Source of the DNA: Demequina oxidasica
GTDB lineage: Bacteria; Actinomycetota; Actinomycetes; Actinomycetales; Demequinaceae
Length of the DNA: 64,000 nt
Direction of reading: 5' to 3'
Assembly: GCF_000975115.1 (NCBI RefSeq)
Contig: NZ_BBRE01000001.1
Span: 62,001 to 126,000, forward strand
Part shown: positions 36,347 through 44,518 of the stretch, one piece after another
Layout: each line of letters opens with the position of its first letter
How positions within the stretch are numbered: the stretch's first letter is position 1
The notes under the pieces: generated by a model
Database searches by the model: none
Told to the model about the DNA's origin: nothing
The model's input: only the letters and a program-made list of their open reading frames with translations
Translations under genes and position numbers: made by a program

Positions 36347-37329
36347 GCTGTTCTCCTCAGGCGCTCGACGGGGGTGAGACGGGTACGTTGCGCGGCCCTC
36401 AGGCGCACGGGTTTGGATCGCGGGTTGTCCTCGGCCTCGGCCTCGGTCGCCATCTCCGCCCCACGGGTCAGGGCCTTCAGATACGGCTGGTCCTCGTCCG
36501 GAATGACGGGCATTCCCGGGGGTGCGGAGGACACAACGCCCGCGGCGAAGGCCTGTTTCACGATCCGGTCCTCCAGCGAGTGATAGGACATCACAACGAT
36601 GCGACCATCCACTGGGGTGGCCTCGATGGCCGTAGGGATGGTGCGTTCGAGTACTTCGAGCTCACGGTTGACGGCGATGCGCAGCGCCTGGAACGTGCGT
36701 TTGGCAGGGTTGCCGCCTTTCGCACGCGCCGCGGCTGGGATAGCAATACGGACCAACTCGACCAGGTCCGCACTGCGCGTCACTGGCGCGGTCTCACGTC
36801 GGCGCACGATGGCCCGGGCGACGCGCGGAGCGAAACGCTCCTCACCGTACTCCCGGAAGATGCGCGCCAGGTCTCGCTCGGAAAGGTCAGCCAGCAGGTC
36901 TGCCGCAGTGACCTCGTCCTCGCGGTTCATACGCATGTCCAGCGGCGCGTCTTGCGCGTACGAGAACCCGCGATCGGCCTCGTCGATCTGTAGCGAGCTG
37001 ACCCCTAAGTCGAGCAGAATGCCGTTGGCGGTGGTCGCTCCCACCAGCGCGAGGGCACCCGCAATGTCGTCGTACTCCGCGTGGTGCGCGACAAACCGGT
37101 CGCCAAACGGCGCAAGTCGGTCGCTCGCAAGGGCGATCGCGTCGGTGTCACGGTCAATACCCACGACGGTCACGTGGGGGCAACGAGTGAGCAGTAACTC
37201 GGTGTGACCTCCCATACCCAGGGTGCCGTCAATCGCGATGGACCCGGGAGCCTCGAGGGCCGGGGCGAGGAGGTCGACGCAACGTTCAAGCATGACCGGC
37301 TGGTGCCGGGAAGCCGCGCTGTGCGTCAT
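36343..37329 (-). CDS. rsmH: 16S rRNA (cytosine-1402-N4)-methyltransferase
   Basis: SAM-dependent enzyme that N4-methylates C1402 in the ribosomal decoding centre, formerly MraW; 328 residues. The SAM loop IDGTLGMGGHTE lies near residue 36. RGFSYAQDAPLDMRM, RTFQALRIAVNREL and MSYHSLEDRIVK are family blocks. ATG at 37329 follows AAGGAGG at ideal distance; the longer in-frame start at 37371 has none. It is second in the dcw operon after mraZ. Confidence 0.97.
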   Translation of the reverse strand: MTHSAASRHQPVMLERCVDLLAPALEAPGSIAIDGTLGMGGHTELLLTRCPHVTVVGIDRDTDAIALASDRLAPFGDRFVAHHAEYDDIAGALALVGATTANGILLDLGVSSLQIDEADRGFSYAQDAPLDMRMNREDEVTAADLLADLSERDLARIFREYGEERFAPRVARAIVRRRETAPVTRSADLVELVRIAIPAAARAKGGNPAKRTFQALRIAVNRELEVLERTIPTAIEATPVDGRIVVMSYHSLEDRIVKQAFAAGVVSSAPPGMPVIPDEDQPYLKALTRGAEMATEAEAEDNPRSKPVRLRAAQRTRLTPVERLRRTA

Positions 37330-37452
37330 CGCCCCTCCTTGTGGGTAGTGGTTGGTGTCATTGGGTGACATGTCCCGAGGTCTCCCTCCGGCTCTCTGTC
37401 GGGGGGAAGTCCGTCAGAGCGGCGCGGGAGGAGGCCACGGGGCATGTCGGCG

Positions 37453-37920
37453 TTACATATCGTCAAAAACTTCAGCTGCGGTGGCGGCGTAGTCGTCCTC
37501 GCCGCGCTCGAGGTACTCGTTCCAGGCATCGATGTCCCAGATCTCTACGCGAGAGCCCAGGCCCACTACCGCGACCTCACGGTCGATTCCTGCGTACTTG
37601 CGTAGCGGCTGCGAAAGCAGGATGCGCCCCTGCTTGTCGGGGATGTCGTCCGATGCGTAGCCAAGGAAGTTGCGCAAGTAGTCCCGTGCGTTCTTGTTCT
37701 CGAGCGGCGCCTTACGAAGGCGGTCGTGGATACTCGCAAACTCGTCAAGCGGAAACAGGAAGATACAGCGGTCGAGCCCGCGCGTCGCCACGAGTCCCGA
37801 GGCAAGGCGCCCACGGAACTTAGCGGGCAGGATCAGGCGGCCCTTGTCGTCCAGTTTGGGCGTGAACGTGCCGAGAAAGACCCCCGTAGGGCCCAACCCA
37901 TGTGCGGTTGTCTCCGACAC
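37453..37920 (-). CDS. mraZ: Transcriptional regulator MraZ
   Basis: DNA-binding protein with two SpoVT-AbrB-like repeats (GTFTPKLDDKGRLILPAKFR near residue 18 and the DKQGRILLSQPLR segment near 95); 155 residues. In studied bacteria it represses its own dcw promoter. Five phased repeats upstream match that role. GTG at 37920 is preferred because GGAGG lies nine bases upstream; a TTG at 37926 is only three bases from it. The N-terminus is about 14 residues longer than usual. Confidence 0.95.
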   Translation of the reverse strand: MSETTAHGLGPTGVFLGTFTPKLDDKGRLILPAKFRGRLASGLVATRGLDRCIFLFPLDEFASIHDRLRKAPLENKNARDYLRNFLGYASDDIPDKQGRILLSQPLRKYAGIDREVAVVGLGSRVEIWDIDAWNEYLERGEDDYAATAAEVFDDM

Positions 37921-37940
37921 GTCCAATCACCTCCCCAACG

Positions 37941-37990
37941 CCACGACTCGCCAGTTGTCCCCACATTACTCCACTTCTCTCCACAATTGG
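37941..37990 (-). promoter_or_regulatory. MraZ operator: five 10-bp-phased GTGG/CTGG repeats
   Basis: On the minus strand, GTGGAGAGAA, GTGGAGTAAT, GTGGGGACAA, CTGGCGAGTC and GTGGCGTTGG follow one another with exactly ten-base spacing (CCAC or CCAG on the plus strand at 37941, 37951, 37961, 37971 and 37981). MraZ boxes in other bacteria are TGGGN-type direct repeats with ten-base period near the mraZ promoter. The array ends just before the mraZ ribosome binding site. Confidence 0.8.
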
Positions 37991-38039
37991 GTGGATTGGG
38001 CGAAATTAGTTTCCAATCTTGAACAAATCACCAGGTAAA

Positions 38040-38045
38040 AGTCTA
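38040..38045 (-). promoter_or_regulatory. Putative -10 of the mraZ/dcw promoter (TAGACT)
   Basis: AACTAGACTT on the minus strand, upstream of the MraZ repeats, matches the -10 proposed before the DUF3040 gene (AACTAGACTT). The leader would be about 110 bases and contain the whole operator. TAATTT at about 38009 is an alternative -10. Confidence 0.4.
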
Positions 38046-38086
38046 GTTAAATAAGTGGAGTGACCTTGCGACTTGCCTGCATCGCA

Positions 38087-38092
38087 TAGGCT
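38087..38092 (+). promoter_or_regulatory. Putative -10 of the MoxR operon promoter (TAGGCT)
   Basis: TAGGCT lies 25 bases before the MoxR ATG, leaving a short leader that contains AAAGGAG. It is divergent from mraZ with about 40 bases between the two -10 hexamers, so the promoters could influence each other. Confidence 0.45.
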
Positions 38093-38117
38093 CGTGGGGT
38101 TACGTAAAGGAGCGCAC

Positions 38118-39149
38118 ATGTCACAGCCGCTGCCCACTGAGGCGGAACTGGCCGAAGTCGCGGACGTCACCTCTCAGATCCGCGAGTCAATTTCCACCGT
38201 GTTGTCCGGTATGGACACGGCAGTGACCGCCGCCCTCGCGACGATGCTCGCCGAGGGGCACCTCCTCATGGAAGACGTCCCCGGCGTAGGTAAGACCACG
38301 CTCGCTCGTGCCCTTGCCGCGAGCATCGACTGCTCGCTAGGCCGACTCCAGTTCACGCCCGACCTGCTGCCCTCGGACGTCACCGGAGTGAGCATCTTCC
38401 GGGCGGCCGATGCGTCCTTCGAGTTTCGCCCCGGCCCCGTCTTCGCGAATGTCGTCATCGCGGATGAGATCAACCGCGCGTCACCAAAGACTCAGTCCGC
38501 TCTGCTGGAGGCAATGGCCGAGCGGTCCGTGACGTCCGATGGCACCACGCGCCCTCTCCCCCGTCCTTTCCTGGTGGTGGCGACGCAGAACCCCATCGAG
38601 ATGGAGGGCACGTACCCTCTTCCCGAGGCGCAACGCGACCGCTTCATGGCGCAGGTCTCGGTCGGCTACCCCTCGCCGCAGGACGAGATGGCGATGCTCG
38701 AGTCACACGACGGCGTCGACCCGCTCACCCTGGTAACCCCCGTCGCGGATACCGAGACGATCGCCCGCCTTGTCGACGTTGCGCGCCGTATATACGCGGC
38801 GCCGGCCATCAAGCAATACATCGTCGACCTCGCCACGGCGACTCGCTCGGACGGCGCACTTCGACTGGGGGCATCGCCGCGTGCGGCGCTCCAGCTGTTG
38901 GCCGCCGCAAAGTCTCGGGCCGCGATGGCTGCACGCAATCACGTCTTGCCTGACGACATCAAAGCGTTAGCGGTGCCGGTGTTCGCTCACCGACTCATTT
39001 CTTCAACCGAGGCGCGGCTCGCCGGGCGCACGTCCGACCAAGTCATGCGCGAAATCCTGGCCCGAACTGCCATCCCATCCGAAGCCCGAGACGTCGCTCC
39101 GCACCGTGAGAGGGCGTTTACCCGCACCCAGGCCGCGCCCGCACAATGA
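38118..39149 (+). CDS. MoxR-family AAA+ ATPase
   Basis: A 343-residue AAA+ ATPase of the MoxR group, thought to act as a chaperone for the maturation of partner proteins. Walker A PGVGKT is at about 55-60 and Walker B is VVIADEINRAS. Sensor 1 is VATQNPIE, and the sensor 2 region and lid end in ISSTEARLAGRTSD. ATG at 38118 follows AAAGGAG. It overlaps the DUF58 gene (ATGA) and is the first gene of the common MoxR-DUF58-transglutaminase operon. The substrate is unknown. Confidence 0.93.
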   Translation: MSQPLPTEAELAEVADVTSQIRESISTVLSGMDTAVTAALATMLAEGHLLMEDVPGVGKTTLARALAASIDCSLGRLQFTPDLLPSDVTGVSIFRAADASFEFRPGPVFANVVIADEINRASPKTQSALLEAMAERSVTSDGTTRPLPRPFLVVATQNPIEMEGTYPLPEAQRDRFMAQVSVGYPSPQDEMAMLESHDGVDPLTLVTPVADTETIARLVDVARRIYAAPAIKQYIVDLATATRSDGALRLGASPRAALQLLAAAKSRAAMAARNHVLPDDIKALAVPVFAHRLISSTEARLAGRTSDQVMREILARTAIPSEARDVAPHRERAFTRTQAAPAQ

Positions 39150-40435
39150 AGCGACGCCGCAACCGCGACTCGGGGTCAATCACCGTGATGACACCCCGGG
39201 GGATCGGCATGGGAGCGTCCGGCGTTGTCGTGGCCATTCTGGGCATCGGCCTCGCCAGCCCAGTACTCGTGTGGGTTGGGGTCTCCATGGCTGCCACGGT
39301 GCTCATCGCAGCGCTATGGCTAATCACCTCCGTGGCAATGTTCCGCAAGAGATTCCCTGATGCATGGCGAACAGTGGCCCCCCACCCCCTCACAGCGGGC
39401 GGCAATGGAACAGTCAATGTCAGCATCCGCACCGCGAAGCACCGCCAGCGGCTGGGCATTAGTAACGCACTCGCGTCCGCCCTCGATGTGCGTGAGCAGG
39501 CCGCCGCCGAGCTCACCGGAGGCCTCTCCACCAAGGCGACAGTCGGGCGTTCCGCCGAGGAACTTCGGCTCGACTACCAGGTGCACCCGACACACCGCGG
39601 CCGGTGGCCGCTCGGACCCGCCCTCGTGAAGATCTCCGAACCGCTCGGCATGATCTGGGCAGACGTCGCCGCCGGTAGCGTCGAGCACGTGCCCGTCTGG
39701 CCACGCATTGTCGACCTCACGGCCGCCACCGGCGCGTTGATGGGTCAGGCCGACCGGGTAGTGATGGGTGCCCGCACTCCGTCCGCAGACGACTCGTCGC
39801 TACGCGACTACCGGGACGGCGATGACCTGCGCCGAGTGCATTGGAAAAGTACCGCACGGCGCGGCACCATGGTCGTCCGGGCCGATGAGCGCGCAGGAGT
39901 GAGGCCCGCCACCGTTTTGCTCGACCTACCGGTCAATCCAGTGGCCGCCGAGTGGAGCATCAGTGCCGCGGCATCGGTCGCCGTGTCTGTGCTCGCCTCC
40001 GGACATCCCGTGAGGTTGGTGGGCGCGAATGCGCCTCCCGAAGCCGGTGAGGTACACGACGCCCATAACCGAGACAGTGCCAGATCCCGCATCCTCAACG
40101 CGACACTCGACCTTGAGGTCCCGTCTAATCGTGACACCGCACTCGAGCACACCCGTGCCGCAGCACGGGCGGCCGTCAACGAAGCGGCCTACGGTGAGGT
40201 TGTCATCGCCGTGTGTGATCCCCTGGCGGGCGATATTCTGGCGTCGCTCGTGCCACTGGGCGAGGCCGGTCGCGCATGGGCGATAGTCCGTTGTGGCGAC
40301 GGCCCCCGACAAGACGAGCGTGCCGAGCAAACCGCCGCAACCCTCAGTAGGTCGGGCTGGAAAGTTGTCACCGCGTCGGTGCGCGATGACCTCAGTTCCG
40401 TGTGGAGCGAACTAGTCGCAGGAGGCTCCACATGA
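39146..40435 (+). CDS. DUF58 domain membrane protein
   Basis: A 429-residue protein with two membrane helices (about 22-40 and 42-62) and a large domain carrying the DUF58 signature, here RDYRDGDDLRRVHWKSTAR near residue 225. A von Willebrand A-like fold is typical of the C-terminal part. Partners of MoxR ATPases usually contain this domain. Start and stop both overlap neighbours in ATGA, so the three-gene operon is tightly coupled. The exact function is unknown; envelope-protein assembly is the usual suggestion. Confidence 0.88.
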   Translation: MKRRRNRDSGSITVMTPRGIGMGASGVVVAILGIGLASPVLVWVGVSMAATVLIAALWLITSVAMFRKRFPDAWRTVAPHPLTAGGNGTVNVSIRTAKHRQRLGISNALASALDVREQAAAELTGGLSTKATVGRSAEELRLDYQVHPTHRGRWPLGPALVKISEPLGMIWADVAAGSVEHVPVWPRIVDLTAATGALMGQADRVVMGARTPSADDSSLRDYRDGDDLRRVHWKSTARRGTMVVRADERAGVRPATVLLDLPVNPVAAEWSISAAASVAVSVLASGHPVRLVGANAPPEAGEVHDAHNRDSARSRILNATLDLEVPSNRDTALEHTRAAARAAVNEAAYGEVVIAVCDPLAGDILASLVPLGEAGRAWAIVRCGDGPRQDERAEQTAATLSRSGWKVVTASVRDDLSSVWSELVAGGST

Positions 40436-42630
40436 GCCATCGCACTGGAGTCACCCGCACCGCCCGCGCCACTCGGCCCTCGTGGCTCGTCACCATACTG
40501 ATTGCGGTAGCTGCCCTGCTTGGACTGGGCGGACTCTCCGTGATGATCCGTTACGACACCTGGCTGCGCACCGTGGTCGTCACGGTGTTGGCCGTTGCCG
40601 CCATCGTGGCGTTCGCGCGGACCCGTACACCCTCCAAGTGGATACCGACTGCGGTGGGCGCGGTCGCCGCCTTCATGTTCATGATCTGGGACTTCGCCGC
40701 ACGGGAGGATGGGTCGCACCACACGTTTCCCACCGTCGGCGCCTTACGCGATCTAGGGACCGCCCTTGGTCAAGGAATCCACCACGCCGAGGTCTCCACG
40801 ATCCCAGTGGTTGCTACTCCCGGGTTTGCGGCGATAATCGCGGGTTCCGTCCTCGCGTTGTTCCTCATCAGCGAGTACCTCGCGGTCTCTTGGGGCCTGA
40901 CCGCGACGGCCGGCATTCTGCTGCTCTTAGCGTGGTTGCCAGCCGCGATCCTGCAACACCAGGTCTCCATCACCCTCCTGATGGCCGCCATCGGTTGCTG
41001 GGTGGCTGCGATGGTGCTGACCCGTGCGCCTACCGGCCGTGGCCTTCCGCACTCCATGACTGGCGCGGTGGTAACGGTGGGTGCAGTAGTGGCGGTTGCC
41101 GCGCTCGTCGCCCCGCTCGGAGTGGGAGCGCCCGGCTGGGGTCTGATTCCACGCTTCGAGGCGCCGAACGGCCTGGACGGCACCACGCGGCTCAACCTGG
41201 CACTCGACCTGCGCAGCTCGCTCACCACCAAGTCCGGCACCGCGGTCATGGTCTACGCAACCTCGGGGTCTCGCCCCGAGGCGCTGCGCCTCTACACGCT
41301 GACCGACTTTGACGGTAATTCGTGGGAGCGTGACGAGCCCACCGACGAGTCGGTGCCCGCCACCGACGGCGTGTTGTGGCCAACGGCGGTGGACGACTGG
41401 GCCGGACGCAATCGCGAGCGCCTCGACATTCAGGTGCGCTCGCTCTCCGAGCGCAATCTGCCGCTGCCGACCGCACCGCGCACGGTGGACGTAGGCCCTG
41501 GTTGGTCGTATGTGCCCTCCCGCGACGAGGTCACGAGTGACGACAAGACCACCAATGGCCTGACCTACTCGGTCGTCACCGACCTGGACTACCACGACAA
41601 GGATGCTCTCATTGAGGAACAGAGCGAGATCGACGATGGCGCCGATGCTGGACTCGACCCGCGGTACCTCGACGTTGCGCCAGACATTGATCTTGACCGA
41701 GTGCAAGCCGTCGCACTAAACGTGACGGAACGGGCAGACACCCGCTATGGCCAGGCACTCGCACTTCAGCAGTACCTACGCAGCCCGCTCGACTTTAAGT
41801 ACGACACAACAGTCACCCCAACCGGAAACGACTCTGTGTCTGAATTCTTGGACGCGAAGTCTGGATACTGCGTTCAGTTCGCCACGACCATGGTGGTACT
41901 CGCGCGATCGTTAGGCATCCCTGCGCGGCTAGCGGTGGGCTTCCTAGGCGGAACGGTGACAGAAGACGAGACCTTTGTGGTTCGCGGCTCGGACGCTCAC
42001 GCATGGCCTGAGCTCTACTTTGCGGATCAGGGCTGGGTCCGATTTGAACCCACTCCTGCCGTCCAGACTGGGACTCCCCCCATCTATGCGGACCCCACGC
42101 AGGGCATCAACGAGCCCGTCATCAACCTTCCCGAGGGACGGTCGCCGGAGAACCCAGGTGAGATCCGTAATCCTGACCCTGGAGCCAACCCCACGCCACA
42201 CGTCGACACGGCAGCCGCCCCCGTGATCAGTTGGTGGGCTGTGACAGGAATCATCGTCGCCGTTGTCGCCATGATCGCCGCGATATGGTGGCGCCGTCGA
42301 GTACGCCCCGCTCACGCGCTCACCGAACCCGAGCGCGCGTGGCGAATCCTTGCCGACCGCCTGGCGCCTCGCATCGGCTGGCCGTCCACGCTCACCCCTC
42401 TCGAGGTTCCCGCTCACATTGAGCAAGGCCTGCGACCACTTCACGCTCGCCTCAGCGAGGACGGAGATGCCGCGTTGGCGCGGGTGTGCGGCGCGGTATC
42501 TGACGCTCGCTACGGCTTCGAGGGCCACGCAACGGCCACAGACCACGCGGACAGGTCACTGGAAGCTGATGCCCACCTCGTGGCGACCGAGGTCGAGCAC
42601 GCAGTCAAGGGCAAGCCCGTCGCGAGGTGA
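40432..42630 (+). CDS. Membrane transglutaminase-like protein
   Basis: A 732-residue membrane protein with about six N-terminal helices (within 15-235), a large external region with a transglutaminase-core domain, and a C-terminal helix near 595-615 followed by a cytoplasmic DUF4129-like tail. The catalytic triad is visible as Cys in SGYCVQFATTMVVLARSLGIP near 480, His in DAHAWPELYF and a following Asp. It is probably a peptidase or transglutaminase acting on the wall or on surface proteins. ATG at 40432 follows GCAGGAGG and overlaps the DUF58 stop. Confidence 0.9.
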   Translation: MSHRTGVTRTARATRPSWLVTILIAVAALLGLGGLSVMIRYDTWLRTVVVTVLAVAAIVAFARTRTPSKWIPTAVGAVAAFMFMIWDFAAREDGSHHTFPTVGALRDLGTALGQGIHHAEVSTIPVVATPGFAAIIAGSVLALFLISEYLAVSWGLTATAGILLLLAWLPAAILQHQVSITLLMAAIGCWVAAMVLTRAPTGRGLPHSMTGAVVTVGAVVAVAALVAPLGVGAPGWGLIPRFEAPNGLDGTTRLNLALDLRSSLTTKSGTAVMVYATSGSRPEALRLYTLTDFDGNSWERDEPTDESVPATDGVLWPTAVDDWAGRNRERLDIQVRSLSERNLPLPTAPRTVDVGPGWSYVPSRDEVTSDDKTTNGLTYSVVTDLDYHDKDALIEEQSEIDDGADAGLDPRYLDVAPDIDLDRVQAVALNVTERADTRYGQALALQQYLRSPLDFKYDTTVTPTGNDSVSEFLDAKSGYCVQFATTMVVLARSLGIPARLAVGFLGGTVTEDETFVVRGSDAHAWPELYFADQGWVRFEPTPAVQTGTPPIYADPTQGINEPVINLPEGRSPENPGEIRNPDPGANPTPHVDTAAAPVISWWAVTGIIVAVVAMIAAIWWRRRVRPAHALTEPERAWRILADRLAPRIGWPSTLTPLEVPAHIEQGLRPLHARLSEDGDAALARVCGAVSDARYGFEGHATATDHADRSLEADAHLVATEVEHAVKGKPVAR

Positions 42631-42640
42631 CGAACCATGA

Positions 42641-42654
42641 CGCCCATGGGGGCG
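42641..42654. terminator. Weak stem-loop between converging genes
   Basis: CGCCC-ATGG-GGGCG forms a 5-bp stem in the 38 bases between the transglutaminase stop and the DUF3040 stop. There is no T tract. Confidence 0.25.
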
Positions 42655-42668
42655 AACTGGAACGGTAG

Positions 42669-43058
42669 TTAGAGGTCGCCTTCGTCGCGGCGGCGCTCAA
42701 AGCGCTCTTCGACGCGACCCATGAAGCCCTTTTCGTCCTTAGCAGCGGCCTTGGGTGCGGGCCCCTTGGCGTCGTCCGCACGCGGCTCACCGGAACTTGA
42801 GGACGTCGGCTTACCGCCGGTGAGGCCCCAAATTGCGAACCCCAGCATGATGGCGAAGCCGGCAATGCCGAGCAACGTCAACTGCGTCATCACGCCTGCT
42901 AGCACCACACCGAGACCGGCGACTACCCCGAACACTGCCCACGTCAAGTGACCGCGAGACTTCTGTCCGCGCGACATCGCGTGACCCAATTTGGGGTCGG
43001 ATCCGAGGTCGTGCTCAAGCTGCTCGAGCACGCGCTGCTCATATTCTGAAAGCGGCAC
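42669..43058 (-). CDS. DUF3040 family membrane protein
   Basis: A 129-residue actinobacterial protein. The N-terminus MPLSEYEQRVLEQLEHDL is the DUF3040 hallmark. Two membrane helices follow (about 38-57 and 60-78), then a hydrophilic Lys/Glu/Arg tail. The family has no established function. It often lies near the division cluster in actinobacteria, as it does here. The GTG start at 43058 follows AAGGAGG. TAGACT about 30 bases upstream is a likely -10. Confidence 0.9.
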   Translation of the reverse strand: MPLSEYEQRVLEQLEHDLGSDPKLGHAMSRGQKSRGHLTWAVFGVVAGLGVVLAGVMTQLTLLGIAGFAIMLGFAIWGLTGGKPTSSSSGEPRADDAKGPAPKAAAKDEKGFMGRVEERFERRRDEGDL

Positions 43059-43087
43059 CGTGACCTCCTTAGGTTCCTGTGCGGATA

Positions 43088-43093
43088 AGTCTA
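43088..43093 (-). promoter_or_regulatory. Putative -10 upstream of the DUF3040 gene (TAGACT)
   Basis: AACTAGACTT recurs from the mraZ upstream region. The transcript would have a leader of about 25 bases carrying AAGGAGG. Confidence 0.45.
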
Positions 43094-43183
43094 GTTGATA
43101 TTCGGCGTAGACACTAGACCGAACTGAGCCCGTTCGCAGCCCGCACCACGAGCACGCACCTACATGCGTCGCGACGCCGGGTC

Positions 43184-43189
43184 TACAGT
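43184..43189 (+). promoter_or_regulatory. Putative -10 of a leaderless promoter (TACAGT)
   Basis: TACAGT ends seven bases before the ATG at 43197, with GAACGCC between and no ribosome binding site. It supports that start over the in-frame ATG at 43164. Confidence 0.5.
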
Positions 43190-43196
43190 GAACGCC

Positions 43197-43970
43197 ATGG
43201 CCCGCCGCACACCTTCATTAATCGCCCCCAACACGCCACGCAACACTCCTATTGCGATTGGTTCAGGGACCGTCGAGCTGCGAGACGAATCTGATGGTTC
43301 AACGACTGTGTGGGTCAATAATGTTCCCAGTTCCAGTATGCGACCCGAGTTGGACGTGCTCGACTTCGAATACATGCGTCACATGGCGGCAGCGATCACC
43401 TCCTGGGCGCCTGATGGGCGCTGGCTCGCTCTCCATGTGGGTGCCGCAGCGTGTTCGCTCCCCCGCTACCTGGCTCACACCTACCCCGAGTCCGGCCACA
43501 TCGCCGTGGACATCGATACCTCACTGCCTGAGTTAGTTCGTGAATGGTGGGATCTCCCGCGGGCGCCACGGCTAAGAATCCGCGCCCAGGACGGGCTCGT
43601 TGCAGTGGCGAGCCGGCGCGACGACAGCCTCGACCTGGTCGTGCGGGACGCGTTCGCGGGAGACGCCACCCCGGAACACCTCGCGGACGTCAACTGGTGG
43701 GAGCAGGCACGGCGGTCCGTACGAGCGTCCGGGTTGGTGCTCGCGAACGTCGGCACCCGCCCGGGCACCATCATGGGCCGCGACGACGCGCGTGCTGCGC
43801 GAGCCACGTTCAAAGACGTCGTTGCCGTGGGCGAACACGCGGTCCTCAAGGGCAAGCGGCGCGGAAACGTGGTGCTGGTCGCAGGCGACCAGATCGACTC
43901 GCGAGCGCTCGCACGGTACGCGGCATCGGCTCCCCTACCCACCGGCGTCGACCCTGGCTGGAACCGCTAG
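43197..43970 (+). CDS. Spermidine-synthase-like protein
   Basis: A 257-residue protein with the methyltransferase-like fold of polyamine synthases. The cofactor strand appears as WLALHVGAAACSLPRYL, the acidic residue in IAVDID, and the segment LDLVVRDAFAGDATPEHL corresponds to the active-site DAF region. It lacks the long N-terminal membrane part seen in some relatives. The usual substrate-binding GGG is replaced by VGAAACSLP, so true aminopropyl transfer is doubtful. It is divergent from DUF3040 and alone on its strand. Confidence 0.7.
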   Translation: MARRTPSLIAPNTPRNTPIAIGSGTVELRDESDGSTTVWVNNVPSSSMRPELDVLDFEYMRHMAAAITSWAPDGRWLALHVGAAACSLPRYLAHTYPESGHIAVDIDTSLPELVREWWDLPRAPRLRIRAQDGLVAVASRRDDSLDLVVRDAFAGDATPEHLADVNWWEQARRSVRASGLVLANVGTRPGTIMGRDDARAARATFKDVVAVGEHAVLKGKRRGNVVLVAGDQIDSRALARYAASAPLPTGVDPGWNR

Positions 43971-44032
43971 CCCGAGCCCCAGGAGGTCACAGCATCGGCC
44001 TTCCGCGCGGGAACCCACCCTTGGTGGGGAAA

Positions 44033-44067
44033 CAAAAATGGCCGCCCTCCCGAAGGAGAGCGGCCAT
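44033..44067 (-). terminator. Intrinsic terminator after the cold-shock gene
   Basis: On the minus strand ATGGCCGCTCTCC, TTCG and GGAGGGCGGCCAT form a 13-bp stem with one mismatch and a stable tetraloop (44067-44038). Five T follow (44037-44033). It is a textbook terminator for the cold-shock gene. A second small stem (44014-44028) lies between it and the plus-strand gene's stop. Confidence 0.85.
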
Positions 44068-44170
44068 CGTTGCGCGTAGTCGCGACACGAATGCCGGGAA
44101 CTACTGATGCCTGTATTCAGCTGGCGTCGAGCGGGCTCAAACCTGCGTCAACTGCCAAGACTGAGAAGAC

Positions 44171-44374
44171 TTAGAGGGGACGAACCTGCTCGGCCTGGGG
44201 ACCCTTGGGGCCCTCGGTGACCTCGAACTCGACGCGCTGCGCCTCTTCGAGGGACTTGTAACCATCGGTCACGATCGCGGAGTAGTGCACGAAAACGTCG
44301 GCGCCGCCGCCGTCCTGTGCGATAAATCCATAACCCTTTTCGGCGTTAAACCACTTCACAGCACCCTGTGCCAT
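44171..44374 (-). CDS. cspA: Cold-shock protein (CspA family)
   Basis: A 67-residue single OB-fold cold-shock domain that binds single-stranded RNA and DNA and acts as an RNA chaperone. RNP1 is KGYGFIAQD and RNP2 DVFVHYSAI; the start [14 protein letters not shown] is the family N-terminus. ATG at 44374 has AGGAAT upstream. The 144-base upstream region is long for this genome and could be a regulated leader. A strong terminator follows at 44.04 kb. cspA is used as the family symbol, not as proof of cold induction. Confidence 0.95.
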   Translation of the reverse strand: MAQGAVKWFNAEKGYGFIAQDGGGADVFVHYSAIVTDGYKSLEEAQRVEFEVTEGPKGPQAEQVRPL

Positions 44375-44518
44375 TTTTAATTCCTATCTGTACTGCCCGG
44401 AGACGGGAAGCAAGGACACCATGTCCCTGCTTGTCGCCGCAATGATTTGTTCCACGCCCGGAAAGCCAGACAGGTTTCGCACACTACGTTCTTGCAACCG
44501 AACCTATTGTGGCACGTT

